Positions 24,691 through 34,301 of a stretch of 64,000 nt of DNA are shown here, piece after piece. The notes beneath the pieces were generated by a model, which did not search any database, was not told the origin of the DNA, and saw only the letters and a list, made by a program, of their open reading frames with translations. The DNA is from Intestinimonas butyriciproducens (GTDB taxonomy: Bacteria > Bacillota > Clostridia > Oscillospirales > Oscillospiraceae): NCBI RefSeq assembly GCF_004154955.1, contig NZ_CP011524.1, forward strand, positions 124,001 through 188,000, given 5' to 3'. The position numbers were made by a program, and so were the translations under genes. Position 1 is the first letter of the stretch; each line of letters begins with the position of its first letter.

Positions 24691-26820
24691 ATGAACGGGA
24701 AAAAGGAACCCATGATGGACGGGCGGCAGTTCCATGTCCGGGTCCGGGGCGTGATGGTATTGCTGGCGGCCGTTCTGGTGGGCTTTCTCTGGGTCCTCTA
24801 CGACCTCCAGTATGTCCACGGGGCGGAGTATCTGGAGCAGTCCCGGCGGAAGATTGCGAAAACCGAGACTGTGGAGGCATCCCGGGGGCAGATCCTGGAC
24901 CGCTACGGCCGGGTGCTGGTCGGCAACCGGGCCAGCTACAACGTAAGCCTGGACACCTCCTTTATGGGGGAGGAGAGAAATGCGATCCTCCTGCGGCTGC
25001 TGGAGATCTGCCGGGAGGAGTCGGTGACGTGGAGCGACACCCTGCCCGTCTCCCGGTCGGCCCCCTACGTCTTTACGGCGGAAGGCGCCTACGGCAATCT
25101 GAGAAAGTACGCCGAGAAGATGAAATGGGACGGGCTGGTCCCCACAGCGGAGGAGCTGGAAGCCCTGCAGAGCGCCGAGTCCCCCGCCCTCCCCTCCGCC
25201 GAGCGCCTGCTCGCCAAGCTCCGGGAGACCTATCAGGTGGACCCCGCCCTCTCCGACGGGGAGGCCAGGGACCTGGTGGGCGTTCTCTATGAGCTTGCCC
25301 TCCGCTCGCGGGAGATCACATGGAGCAGCTACGTCTTTGCTCAGGATGTGGAGATGGCCTTTATCGTCAAGGTGAAGGAGGCGTCCCTCTCAGGGGTGAG
25401 CATCGACACCACCACCGTCCGGGAGTACAACACCTCCTATGCCGCCCATCTGCTGGGCCGGGTGGGGCTGATGGACTCGGATGAGTGGAACAATATCTAT
25501 CAGGCGCTGGACTACCCCTATAACGCCTCCGTTGGGAAGGACGGTATGGAGCAGGCCTTTGAGTCCTATCTCCACGGTGTGCCGGGCAAGCGGGCCATCG
25601 AGACCAACGACCAGGGCAAGGTGGTCAGTGCGGACGACAACTGGAAGATCGACGAGCGCACCGGCGAGCCGCAGGCCCCTCAGCCCGGCTGCAATGTCAT
25701 CTCCACCCTGGACATCAAGCTCCAGGAGGCAGTGGAGCGGGCCCTGGCAGACGGTGTGGGCGCCCTCAAATCCGAGGACACCCAGGGCGCGGCGGCGGTG
25801 GTCATCGACGTCAATGACGGCGGCGTGCTGGCCTCCGCCTCCTATCCCACCTATGATCTGTCCACCTTCCTCCAGAACTACACTGAGCTGGCCAACGACC
25901 CGCTCAACCCCCTGTTCAACCGGGCTACCCAGGGGGTCTATCCCCCGGGCTCCACCTTTAAGATGGTCACCGCCATCGCCGGACTTCAGGAGGGCGTCAT
26001 CACCCCGACGGATGAGATTCTGGACACCGGGCGCTATACGTACTACAAGGATTACCAGCCCCAGTGCTGGTATTACCGCCAGTACGGCCGCACCCACGGC
26101 AAGGAGAACGTCTCCGAGGCCATCCGGGACTCCTGCAACATCTTCTTCTACGATGTGGGCCGCCGCCTGGGCATCAGCCTGCTGGATGAGTACGCCCAGA
26201 AGTTCGGCCTGGGGGAGTACACCGGCATCGAGGTCTATGAGAGCAAGGGTCACGTGGCGGGTCCCGGTTACACCGAATCCCTGGGCCAGAAGTGGTACGA
26301 CGGCAATACCCTCCCCGCCGCCATCGGCCAGGAGAACAACCAGTTTACCCCTATCCAGCTCGCCAACTATGTGGCTACCCTGGCCAACGGCGGCACACAC
26401 TACTCGGCCCACCTGCTCAAGGAGGTCAAATCCAGCGACTTCTCCCAGGTGGTCTACCAGTATGAGCCGGAGGTCCTCAACGAGCTGGACCTGGACCCGG
26501 AAAACCTGGAGGCCGTCACCAGGGGCATGCTGATGGTGACCCAGCCCGGCGGCTCCGCCTACAGCTACGGCTTCAACACCCTGGACATACAGGTGGCGGC
26601 CAAGACCGGCTCGGCCCAGGTGAGCAGCGCCACCGAGTCCAACGCCGTCTTTGTCTGCTTCGCCCCCTACGAGGACCCGGAGATCGCTCTGGCTATCGTG
26701 GTGGAAAAGGGCGGCTCCGGCTCCACGCTGAGTAGCATTGCCGTGGAGATCCTGGACTACTATTTCTCCTCCGGCAGCGGCATGGAGACCGTGGAGGGGG
26801 AGAACACGCTGCTGCGGTAG
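24691..26820 (+). CDS. mrdA: Penicillin-binding protein 2 (elongasome transpeptidase)
   Basis: A 709-aa class B PBP. A membrane anchor lies at about 20-38 and a pedestal/dimerisation domain starts at about 60 (SRGQILDRYGRVLVGNRASY). The transpeptidase domain has the catalytic S421 in STFK, SCN at 481-483 and KTG at 638-640. It cross-links peptidoglycan in side-wall growth with MreC/MreD, encoded just upstream. An SD (AAGGAGG) lies before the ATG. Confidence 0.94.
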   Translation: MNGKKEPMMDGRQFHVRVRGVMVLLAAVLVGFLWVLYDLQYVHGAEYLEQSRRKIAKTETVEASRGQILDRYGRVLVGNRASYNVSLDTSFMGEERNAILLRLLEICREESVTWSDTLPVSRSAPYVFTAEGAYGNLRKYAEKMKWDGLVPTAEELEALQSAESPALPSAERLLAKLRETYQVDPALSDGEARDLVGVLYELALRSREITWSSYVFAQDVEMAFIVKVKEASLSGVSIDTTTVREYNTSYAAHLLGRVGLMDSDEWNNIYQALDYPYNASVGKDGMEQAFESYLHGVPGKRAIETNDQGKVVSADDNWKIDERTGEPQAPQPGCNVISTLDIKLQEAVERALADGVGALKSEDTQGAAAVVIDVNDGGVLASASYPTYDLSTFLQNYTELANDPLNPLFNRATQGVYPPGSTFKMVTAIAGLQEGVITPTDEILDTGRYTYYKDYQPQCWYYRQYGRTHGKENVSEAIRDSCNIFFYDVGRRLGISLLDEYAQKFGLGEYTGIEVYESKGHVAGPGYTESLGQKWYDGNTLPAAIGQENNQFTPIQLANYVATLANGGTHYSAHLLKEVKSSDFSQVVYQYEPEVLNELDLDPENLEAVTRGMLMVTQPGGSAYSYGFNTLDIQVAAKTGSAQVSSATESNAVFVCFAPYEDPEIALAIVVEKGGSGSTLSSIAVEILDYYFSSGSGMETVEGENTLLR

Positions 26821-26851
26821 CGCCCCCATTTTTGATTTGTGAGTTGATACC

Positions 26852-28714
26852 ATGATAGATCCCTCCATCTTCAACGCACGAGACCCCCGGTGCAAGACTC
26901 CCTATGGGGCGGTGCCCTCCGGGACCCGGGTCGCCCTCACCCTCCGCCCCCGCCGCGCCGGTGGTTGGTCCCGGGCCGTGCTTCGGGCGCGGTTTGAGTT
27001 CCGGGGGGAGGAGATTGCTGAAGTGCCCATGCCTTGGACAGGGCTGGACGGGGACCGGGATCTCTTTTCCTGTGCGCTGGACACCGGGGACTATGTGGGC
27101 CTGGTCTGGTACTCCTTCCGCCTGGAGCGGCTGGACGGAAAGGCGCTGGAGCTTCCCGAACGGCAGCTCACCGTCTACGACGGCGCCCACTCCGTTCCGG
27201 CCTGGTTTGGAGAGGGCGTCACCTATCAGATCTTCCCCGACCGCTTCCGCCGCACCTGTGTGCCCGATCCCGCCGGCATGGTGGGGGGGCGCAGCGTTCA
27301 CACCGGCTGGTTCGAGGAGCCGGTGTGGCAGCCCGATGCCCGCGGCGAGGTGCGCAACCGGGATTTCTTCGGCGGCTCTCTGGCGGGGGTGGAGGAAAAG
27401 CTGGACTATCTCCAGAGTCTGGGGGTGGAGACCCTCTACTTCTGCCCCATCTTCGAGGCGGCGGAGAATCACCGCTACGGCACCGCCGACTACGAGCGGG
27501 TGGACCCCATGCTGGGTTCCAACGAGGACTTCAAGGACCTCTGTGCCGCCGCCCGGGCCCGGGGCATCCGGGTGATGCTGGACGGCGTGTTCAATCACCA
27601 GGGGTTCGTCAGCCGCTACTTCAACGGGGACGGCTTTTACCCCGAGCTGGGGGCCCATCAGTCCAAGGCTTCCCCCTACTACCCTTGGTATCACTTCAAC
27701 CGCTGGCCGGATCAATATGACGCCTGGTGGGGCATCTACTCCCTCCCTGCCGTCAACGAGAGCCAGGAGGACTATGTGGACTATATCATCGAGGGTGAGG
27801 ACAGCATTGTGCGCCGGTGGCTCCGGGCCGGGGCCGACGGATGGCGGCTGGACGTGGCCGACGAGCTGCCCGACGCTTTTATTGAAAAGCTCCACCGGGC
27901 CGCCCGGGAGGCCAAGCCGGAGGCCGTCATCATCGGCGAGGTGTGGGAGGACGGGTCCAACAAGATCGCCTATGGCGTCCGCCGCAGGCACCTTCTGGGG
28001 GGACATCTGGACGGGCTGATGAACTACCCCTTCCGCAATGCGCTGCTGGCCTGGCTGCTGGGCGGGGACGCCGGGCAGTTCCGGGAGAGCATGGAGACCA
28101 TTCGGGAGAACTATCCGCCCGCTGCCTTCTATTCCGCCATGAACTCCCTGGGCACCCATGATACCCCCCGAATCCTCACCCTGCTGGGGGTGGGCGGGGA
28201 CTGCGGCGGGGAGAGCAAGCAGTGGCGGGCCGAGCACCGGCTCTCACCCGAGGAGCGGGCGCTGGGCGTCCGGCGGCTGAAGCTGGCCGCACTGGTCCAG
28301 TATGCCTTCCCGGGGAGCCCCACCACCTACTACGGGGACGAGGCGGGTATGGAGGGATTTGAAGACCCCTTCAACCGCCGCACCTACCCCTGGGGGGAGG
28401 AGGATGCCGAGCTGATCGCCTGGTACCGGGCCCTGGGGAAGGCCCGGCGGGAGTTGGCCCCTCTGCGGAGGGGAGCGCTGTGCTATACGGCGGCCGAGGG
28501 AGACGTGCTGGCCTTCACCCGCACCTGGGAGGAGGATACCGTCCTGTGCGCCTGCAACGCCGGGCGGGAGTGCGCCCGGGTGACCCTTCCCTGGTCCGCC
28601 GCGGAAATCGGCGGCCTGCTGTGCTTCCCGACCGATCCGGACACCGGCGAGGCCGTGGTCGAGCTGCCCCCCCTGACCGGATATCTACTGCGGAAGAGCC
28701 CCGGCCGGGAATAA
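26852..28714 (+). CDS. GH13 alpha-glucan hydrolase (neopullulanase/maltogenic type)
   Basis: A 620-aa cytoplasmic enzyme (no signal peptide). An N-terminal beta domain (about 1-115) precedes the catalytic barrel (VTYQIFPDRF). The catalytic residues are D334 (GWRLDVAD), E363 (IIGEVWED) and D437 (LGTHDTPR). The calcium-site-type region DGVFNHQG and the YYGDEAGMEGFEDP segment fit the cyclomaltodextrinase/neopullulanase subfamily, which breaks imported maltodextrins. No maltose transporter is adjacent. It lies 31 bases after the PBP2 gene but is functionally unrelated. Confidence 0.88.
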   Translation: MIDPSIFNARDPRCKTPYGAVPSGTRVALTLRPRRAGGWSRAVLRARFEFRGEEIAEVPMPWTGLDGDRDLFSCALDTGDYVGLVWYSFRLERLDGKALELPERQLTVYDGAHSVPAWFGEGVTYQIFPDRFRRTCVPDPAGMVGGRSVHTGWFEEPVWQPDARGEVRNRDFFGGSLAGVEEKLDYLQSLGVETLYFCPIFEAAENHRYGTADYERVDPMLGSNEDFKDLCAAARARGIRVMLDGVFNHQGFVSRYFNGDGFYPELGAHQSKASPYYPWYHFNRWPDQYDAWWGIYSLPAVNESQEDYVDYIIEGEDSIVRRWLRAGADGWRLDVADELPDAFIEKLHRAAREAKPEAVIIGEVWEDGSNKIAYGVRRRHLLGGHLDGLMNYPFRNALLAWLLGGDAGQFRESMETIRENYPPAAFYSAMNSLGTHDTPRILTLLGVGGDCGGESKQWRAEHRLSPEERALGVRRLKLAALVQYAFPGSPTTYYGDEAGMEGFEDPFNRRTYPWGEEDAELIAWYRALGKARRELAPLRRGALCYTAAEGDVLAFTRTWEEDTVLCACNAGRECARVTLPWSAAEIGGLLCFPTDPDTGEAVVELPPLTGYLLRKSPGRE

Positions 28715-28862
28715 CGAAATCCTGAAGAGAGGAGCGCCGCATATGCGCCGTCCCACCTGAAAATTCCACCTGTTTTGCCCCGCTGGCAACACGGCGGGTG
28801 CTTTGTGATGCCTGGGGCCCGTAAACCATTTTCAAACAAGGCCTGAAACAGGATGAATTTTT

Positions 28863-30017
28863 ATGGTACGGAATCGGCGCAATGTTGCGCTCCTTTTTGC
28901 CGTCTATTTTTTGCAGGGACTGTGCTTCTACAGTCCCGTAGCCACCCTATACCGACTGGAGGCCGGGCTCACACTGTTCCAGACCGGCCTTTTGGAGTCC
29001 ATCTCCCTGGCCGCCATGCTTCTTCTGGAGATCCCCTGGGGACGGGCGGCCGACCGCATCGGTCACCGCCGGACTCTGGTGATCTGCTCCGCCCTCTTCG
29101 CCCTTTCCAAGGTGGTATTCTGGAAGGCCCGGGCTTTCCCGGACTTCCTCGCCGAGCGGCTCATCCTGGCCGTGGCCCTGGCGGGGCTCTCCGGATGCGA
29201 TTCGGCCTACCTCTTCGCCTGCGTGGGAGAGAAGGAGAGCCAGCGCATTTTCGGACTCTGGAACGCCGTGCAGACCGCGGGCCTTCTGGTTGCCGGGATG
29301 AGCGCCTCGCTCTTTCTGAGCGAGCACTACCGCCGGGGGGCCCTGTGGACCGTGCTCAGCTACTCTGCCGCCGCGCTGCTCACACTTCTGCTCACCGACC
29401 CGGAGGAGGATGGGGAAAAGCCGGCGGCCACCGCGCCCCGGCCGGGGATGGGCGGGCTGCTCCGCCGGAGCCTCTCCATGGCCCCCTTCCTGGCGGGGAG
29501 CGCTCTGCTGGCGGAGACCGCGCAGTTCATCACCGTCTTTCTCAGCCAGCTCCTTTATCAGCGCGCCGGGCTCCCCGTCCGGACGTTCGGCTGGCTCTCC
29601 GTGCTGGCGACGCTCTGCGCGCTGGCCGGGGCCCGCTCCCACCGGCTCACCAGGCGTCTGGGCCGCCGCCGGGGCGGCGCGCTCCTCTTCCTCTGCGCAG
29701 GCGCGGCGTGCCTGACGGCGCTGTGCCCCGCCCCCCTGCCGGCGGTGGCGGGGGTCCTGGGGCTCAGGGCCGCGGCGGCCCTATTCTCTCCACTGGCCCT
29801 TTCTCTTCAGAACGCCGCTGCAGAGCCGGGCGCCCGGGCCGCGCAGCTCTCCTGCAACGCCATGGTCATGGATGTGGTATCCCTGGTCCTGAACCCGGCC
29901 TTTGGGCGGGCGGCGGATGCGGGATGCGGGCAGGCCCTGCTGCTGGGCGCCACAGCCTGCGGCGGGGGACTGCTGCTCTTTTGGGCGGGGGCAAAGCCGG
30001 CCGCAAGCCCCGCTTGA
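28863..30017 (+). CDS. Major facilitator superfamily transporter
   Basis: A 384-aa permease with about 11-12 hydrophobic segments. The loop 2-3 signature appears as GRAADRIGHRRTLV (about 60-73), and a related charged loop appears after helix 8 (HRLTRRLGRRRGG). The N-terminus MVRNRRNVALLFAVYFLQGL has no signal peptide. The substrate is unknown; members of this type are often drug or metabolite exporters. The ribosome site is weak. Confidence 0.85.
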   Translation: MVRNRRNVALLFAVYFLQGLCFYSPVATLYRLEAGLTLFQTGLLESISLAAMLLLEIPWGRAADRIGHRRTLVICSALFALSKVVFWKARAFPDFLAERLILAVALAGLSGCDSAYLFACVGEKESQRIFGLWNAVQTAGLLVAGMSASLFLSEHYRRGALWTVLSYSAAALLTLLLTDPEEDGEKPAATAPRPGMGGLLRRSLSMAPFLAGSALLAETAQFITVFLSQLLYQRAGLPVRTFGWLSVLATLCALAGARSHRLTRRLGRRRGGALLFLCAGAACLTALCPAPLPAVAGVLGLRAAAALFSPLALSLQNAAAEPGARAAQLSCNAMVMDVVSLVLNPAFGRAADAGCGQALLLGATACGGGLLLFWAGAKPAASPA

Positions 30018-30080
30018 CAGAAGGAAAGCAAGACTTGGCTGCCGTCCTCTACCCCATGTGATACGCTGTACGCAGGAAAG

Positions 30081-30169
30081 GGCGGGATCACGATGAAGCT
30101 GCACAGCATATCCAACTGCTTCGAAAAGAGAGGGGCCTCTCCCAGGAGGTGCTGTGGGAGGAGCCGTAA
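30081..30169 (+). pseudogene. Fragment of an XRE-type regulator
   Basis: One frame reads HIQLLRKERGLSQEVLWEEP followed by TAA (30167-30169). This is the opening helix-turn of XRE repressors (QLLRKERGLSQE), but it stops after 20 residues and has no proper start. A decayed gene remnant is the best explanation. Confidence 0.5.
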
Positions 30170-30190
30170 GCGCAAGACGCACAGAATATG

Positions 30191-30231
30191 GGAAGGCCGG
30201 GGCGGGAGAACTTCCCGCCCCGGCCTTCCCA
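30191..30231 (-). terminator. Strong GC hairpin after the CBS gene
   Basis: GGAAGGCCGGGGCGGGA pairs with TCCCGCCCCGGCCTTCC-type complement around AACT. No T run follows in either direction, so it may act as a 3' stabiliser rather than a classic terminator. Confidence 0.55.
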
Positions 30232-30252
30232 AAAAGGAACGGCAGGGATGTC

Positions 30253-30708
30253 TCAGTCCCGCTCCGGCTGGTGGAGGCCCCGGGTCCGCTGGATGTTCTC
30301 GGAGATCTCCGAGAGGGCTTCCCCCGCTTCCATCTCGCAGGCGCCGCACTTGGCCAGGTCGCCCAGGGAGACCATTCCCACCACCTTGCCCGCCTCCAGC
30401 ACAGGGAGTCGGCGCACCTGCTTCACCGCCATCATCCGGGCGGCCTCCGCCGCGTCGTCGTCCGGGGAGACCACGGCACAGTTCCGGGACATGATGTCCT
30501 TGATCTGGACCTTGTGGGGGTCCTCCTCCGCGGCGACGCACCGGGTCACGATGTCCCGGTCGGTGACGATGCCCCTCAGGCCGCCGTCCTCGCCGCACAC
30601 CGGGAGGGAGCCCAGGTTGTGACGGCTGAGGAGGCGGGCCGCCAGGGAGGCCGACTCCGCCGGCGTGATGGAGACCACACTCTGATTCATGAGATCGCGT
30701 ACTTGCAT
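30253..30708 (-). CDS. Tandem CBS-domain protein
   Basis: A 151-aa protein made of two CBS domains (about 1-60 and 70-128), each with the adenosyl-binding pattern (GIVTDRDIV at about 50-58, GMVSLGDLA at about 115-123). CBS pairs sense adenine nucleotides. I chose ATG 30708, giving MQVRDLMNQSVVSITP; upstream in-frame codons have no ribosome site. It follows the QueG-like gene by 47 bases and may be cotranscribed. The target is unknown. Confidence 0.88.
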   Translation of the reverse strand: MQVRDLMNQSVVSITPAESASLAARLLSRHNLGSLPVCGEDGGLRGIVTDRDIVTRCVAAEEDPHKVQIKDIMSRNCAVVSPDDDAAEAARMMAVKQVRRLPVLEAGKVVGMVSLGDLAKCGACEMEAGEALSEISENIQRTRGLHQPERD

Positions 30709-30755
30709 AGTAAAACACCGCCTTTCGGGGATAGTTTCCACGAAGGGCGGTGTTT

Positions 30756-31607
30756 TTATACGGACGGACCGTTTCGGCCCTCGCGCTCTTTCAAACGCAG
30801 ATTCCGCAGCAGTACGCCCGGGCCCCGCCAAGTGAAGGCCCGGAGCGGATATTTTTCCTGGAACTGCCGGCGGGTCAGATGATCCACATCCGTTGTCCCC
30901 AGGGTGTGGATCAAATTGGTGCGGAATTCCGGGAGGGGGGAAAGGGGCACGTCCCGGTTATAGGGGCACGCCCGCTGACATGCGTCACAGCCCCAGACCA
31001 GACCGTGACCGCGCAGGCGAGCCTCCTCTTCCGCTGTCAGCGCACCTTTTTTCTGGGTCAGGGCCGAGAGACAGCGGTCGGGGTCCAGGCCGTTGGGACC
31101 CAATGCGCCGGTGGGACAGGCCGCAGTGCATTTGCCGCAGTCCATGCACGCCGGAGCGGGAACGGGAGCACTCTCCAGAGGCAGATCGGTGAGGATGGCG
31201 CCCAAAAAGAGCCAGGTGCCCCAGGGGGGCAGAATCGTAAGGGTGTTCCTGCCCCGAAGGCCCAGTCCAGCCAAGGCTGCGCAGAGCTGCTCCGGAAGAG
31301 GGGAGTTGTCCACAAGAGGTGCAAAACAGCGGCCCGGATGGGCGGGGCGCAGGGCGGCGCACACCTGGTCCAGCCTCCGGGCCACGGCGGCGTGGTAGTC
31401 CTCACCCCGGGCGTAGAGGGAGAGATTTCCCGGCGCCTCGCCCGGGAAATAGGGAAAGGCGGCCACATAGATCCCGGCTGGGGCAGGGCACAGCGCCTCC
31501 GCCCGCGCCAGCGCGGGGGCATCCATATGAGGGCGCACATCTTCATAGGCGCAGGTCCCCCAGGCCGCGGCCCCCGCGGCGGCAAACCAGGCATCCGGTC
31601 CCGTCAA
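30756..31607 (-). CDS. QueG-like double [4Fe-4S] protein (short form)
   Basis: A 283-aa iron-sulfur protein. A TTG start lies 8 bases after AGGAGG. The N-terminal part matches the cobalamin-binding region of epoxyqueuosine reductase, followed by two ferredoxin clusters: CMDCGKCTAACPTGAL and, after a gap, GCDACQRACPYN. QueG performs the last step of queuosine synthesis in tRNA. This copy is about 90 residues shorter than typical QueG because the C-terminal HEAT-like part is missing, so another corrinoid-dependent role is possible. Confidence 0.75.
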   Translation of the reverse strand: MTGPDAWFAAAGAAAWGTCAYEDVRPHMDAPALARAEALCPAPAGIYVAAFPYFPGEAPGNLSLYARGEDYHAAVARRLDQVCAALRPAHPGRCFAPLVDNSPLPEQLCAALAGLGLRGRNTLTILPPWGTWLFLGAILTDLPLESAPVPAPACMDCGKCTAACPTGALGPNGLDPDRCLSALTQKKGALTAEEEARLRGHGLVWGCDACQRACPYNRDVPLSPLPEFRTNLIHTLGTTDVDHLTRRQFQEKYPLRAFTWRGPGVLLRNLRLKEREGRNGPSV

Positions 31608-31645
31608 GGCAAGCCCCTCCTCTCCGCAACACCATAGAAATCGGG

Positions 31646-31682
31646 TGAAAAAAGGACCGGGCGAGCTTTCGCCCGCCCGGTC
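31646..31682 (-). terminator. Terminator after pnp
   Basis: On the minus strand GACCGGGCGGGC-GAAA-GCTCGCCCGGTC is followed by CTTTTTTC, about 20 bases after the pnp stop. Confidence 0.92.
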
Positions 31683-31701
31683 GGCAGTTTTGACGCTTCT
31701 C

Positions 31702-33843
31702 TTACTTCTTCAGGCCGGGGTTCTCCTTGATGGCCTTAAGGGCATCCTTATAGGAGAGATTGACGCGGCCCTTCTCGTCGATCTCGGTGACCTTGACCCA
31801 GATCATGTCGCCGATGTTGACCACATCCTCCACCTTCTCCACCCGGCGATCGGAGAGCTTGGAGATATGGACCATGCCGTCCTTGCCGGGCGCCAGTTCC
31901 ACAAAGGCACCGAAGGGCAGGATGCGGACCACCTTGCCGTAATAGAGCTGGCCCACCTCGGGGACAAAGACGATGGTCTCGATGGTCTTTTTGGCGGCGT
32001 CGCAGGACTCGCGGTTCACGCCGGCAATGTAGATGGTGCCGTCGTCCTCGATATCGATCTTGGCGCCGGTATCGGCGCAGATCTTCTGGATGACCTTGCC
32101 GCCGGAGCCGATGACCTCGCGGATCTTGTCCACGTCGATCTTCATCTTCACCATCTTGGGCGCGGTCTCGGCCACGTCGGAACGGGGCGCACTGATACAG
32201 GGCAGCATGACCTCGTCCAGAATGGCGTAGCGGGCGTCCTTGGTGATCTCCAGCGCCTCTTTGATGATGGCATGGCTGAGGCCGTCGTTTTTGATGTCCA
32301 TCTGGATGGCGGTGATACCGGCCTTGGTGCCGGCCACCTTGAAGTCCATCTCACCGTGGAAATCCTCTACGCCCTGGATGTCGATGAAGGTGGTAAAGCC
32401 GCCGTCGTCATCCTGAATGAGACCGCAGGAGATGCCGGCCACCGGGGCAGAGATGGGCACGCCGGCATCCATCAGCGCCAGGGTGGAGCCGCAGATGGAG
32501 CCCTGGGAGGTGGAGCCGTTGGAGCTCAGGACCTCGGAGACCACGCGAATGGCGTAGGGGAACTCCTCCACAGGGGGGATGACAGGCTCCAGCGCCCGCT
32601 CAGCCAGGGCGCCATGCCCCTTCTCGCGGCGGTTGGTGGAGCGGGCGCCGCGGGCCTCGCCGGTGGAATAGGCGGGGAAGTTGTAGTGGTGCATGTACCG
32701 CTTCTCCTCTTCCTCCCAGATGGTATCCAGCTTCTGGGCGGCGGAGAGGGTGTTCAGCGTGCAGATGGAGAGGACCTGGGTCTGGCCGCGGGTGAAGAGG
32801 CCGGAGCCGTGGACCCGGGGCAGTACGCCCACCTCGGCCCCCAGGGGACGGATCTCGTTCTTGGCGCGCCCGTCCACGCGGTGGCCCTCCAGAAGCCAGG
32901 CCTTGACGATCTTCTTCTGGAACTTGTAGGTGATCTCCTCCAGGTACTTGTCCATCTCGGGATAGTCCTCCAGGAAGAGCTCGTGCCAGTGGTCGATGAG
33001 CTTGTTCCAACGCTCCTCGCGGATGTTCTTGTCGTCGGTGTCCATGGCGGCCTTGGCCTCGTCCATGGTGGCGGCAACGATCTTGTCGAAGAGCTCCTGA
33101 TCAAAGTCGGCGTGGTCATAGGTCATGGTGGGCTTGCCGATCTCAGCGGTGATGGTCCGGATGAGCTCCACCTGCTTTTTGATCTCCTCGTGGGCCTTCA
33201 CGATGGCGTCGTACATGATATCGTCGGGCAGCTCCTTGGCGCCGGCCTCGATCATGATGACCTTCTGCTCGGTGGCGGCTACGGTGAGGTCCAGCTTGGA
33301 GGCGTGCTTCTGCTCTTGATTGGGGTTGAGGACGATCTGGCCGTCCACATAGCCCATCTCCAGGCAGCCGATGGGGCCGGCCCAGGGGATCTCGGAGTAG
33401 GAAAGGCAGGCGGACACGCCGATCATGGCGGTCACCTCGGGAGAGCAGTCGTAGTCCACGCTCATGACGGTGCACGTCACCACCACGTCGTTGCGGAAGT
33501 CATAGGGGAAGAGGGGGCGGATGGAGCGGTCGATGACGCGGCTGGCCAGTACCGCAGGCAGAGAGGGCTGGCCCTCGCGGCGCATAAACGAGCCGGGGAT
33601 GCGGCCCACGGCGTAGAGCTTCTCCTCAAAATCCACGCTCAGGGGGAAGAAGTCCACGCCGTCACGGGGACGGGGCGCGACGGTGACGGCCACCAGTACG
33701 GTGGTCTCGCCATAGGTGACCATGGCGGACGCGCTGGCCAGCTCGGCCACCTTGCCCACGTCGATGGTCAGCGGGCGGCCGCACAGGTCCATCTTGTAGA
33801 CCTTGTGGTTGGGAAACTGCTTGTGAGTGATGACGGTTGACAT
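31702..33843 (-). CDS. pnp: Polynucleotide phosphorylase
   Basis: A 713-aa phosphorolytic 3'-5' exoribonuclease of the degradosome. ATG 33843 lies 7 bases after AGGAGG. It has two RNase PH-like domains (early VTYGETTVLVAVT, FFPLSVDFEEKLYAVGRIPG and the later GEARGARSTNRREKGHG, SSNGSTSQGSICGSTLALMD), a KH domain (about 560-620: IREVIGSGGKVIQKI) and an S1 domain (about 630-700: YYGKVVRILPFGAFVELAPG). It lies downstream of rpsO, the widely conserved rpsO-pnp order, with a long hairpin between them. Confidence 0.97.
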   Translation of the reverse strand: MSTVITHKQFPNHKVYKMDLCGRPLTIDVGKVAELASASAMVTYGETTVLVAVTVAPRPRDGVDFFPLSVDFEEKLYAVGRIPGSFMRREGQPSLPAVLASRVIDRSIRPLFPYDFRNDVVVTCTVMSVDYDCSPEVTAMIGVSACLSYSEIPWAGPIGCLEMGYVDGQIVLNPNQEQKHASKLDLTVAATEQKVIMIEAGAKELPDDIMYDAIVKAHEEIKKQVELIRTITAEIGKPTMTYDHADFDQELFDKIVAATMDEAKAAMDTDDKNIREERWNKLIDHWHELFLEDYPEMDKYLEEITYKFQKKIVKAWLLEGHRVDGRAKNEIRPLGAEVGVLPRVHGSGLFTRGQTQVLSICTLNTLSAAQKLDTIWEEEEKRYMHHYNFPAYSTGEARGARSTNRREKGHGALAERALEPVIPPVEEFPYAIRVVSEVLSSNGSTSQGSICGSTLALMDAGVPISAPVAGISCGLIQDDDGGFTTFIDIQGVEDFHGEMDFKVAGTKAGITAIQMDIKNDGLSHAIIKEALEITKDARYAILDEVMLPCISAPRSDVAETAPKMVKMKIDVDKIREVIGSGGKVIQKICADTGAKIDIEDDGTIYIAGVNRESCDAAKKTIETIVFVPEVGQLYYGKVVRILPFGAFVELAPGKDGMVHISKLSDRRVEKVEDVVNIGDMIWVKVTEIDEKGRVNLSYKDALKAIKENPGLKK

Positions 33844-33894
33844 GCGGAGTCCTCCTATTCTGTTTTGGAAGCTGCACACCAAGAGCCGTCGCGA

Positions 33895-33950
33895 TTTTTA
33901 GCATTTGAAGCCGGGTCCGTCCTCCGGGCCCAGGTTCAACTGCTAAAAAA
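33895..33950 (-). promoter_or_regulatory. Long rpsO-pnp intercistronic stem-loop
   Basis: On the minus strand TTTTTAGCAGTTGAACCTGGG pairs, with small bulges, with CCCGGCTTCAAATGCTAAAAA. The stem exceeds 15 bp and lies 50 bases ahead of pnp. Since T and A tracts pair with one another it is not a terminator. It resembles in position the RNase III-cleaved pnp leader of E. coli. Confidence 0.65.
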
Positions 33951-34034
33951 GCGTGGTTGGCTCTGGTGCGCGCGATTTGCGGCACATGGGAAGAAGGGGC
34001 GGCGCAGTGTCCCGCGCCACCCCTGTTCACATAC

Positions 34035-34301
34035 TTACTTACGGATGCCCAGCTTGGCGATAATGGCGCGGTAACGCTCCACGTCCTTCTTGGCCAGATA
34101 GTCCAGCATCTTGCGGCGCTTACCGACCATCTTCAGCAGCCCGCGGCGGCTGTGGTTGTCGTGGGTATGGATCTTCAGGTGCTCAGTGAGCTCCTGGATG
34201 CGGGCGGTGAGAATGGCGATCTGCACCTCGGGGGAGCCGGTGTCAGTGGGATGGGTGCGGTTGGCCTCGATCACGGCCGTCTTTTCGTCCTTACGGATCA
34301 T
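34035..34301 (-). CDS. rpsO: 30S ribosomal protein S15
   Basis: An 88-aa primary 16S rRNA-binding protein. ATG 34301 follows AAAGGTGG. The sequence [40 protein letters not shown] and [20 protein letters not shown] is diagnostic. The preceding leader (34302-34440) contains a GCCCGC...GCGGGG stem that could be the S15 autoregulatory site known in other Firmicutes; this is not verified. Confidence 0.98.
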   Translation of the reverse strand: MIRKDEKTAVIEANRTHPTDTGSPEVQIAILTARIQELTEHLKIHTHDNHSRRGLLKMVGKRRKMLDYLAKKDVERYRAIIAKLGIRK

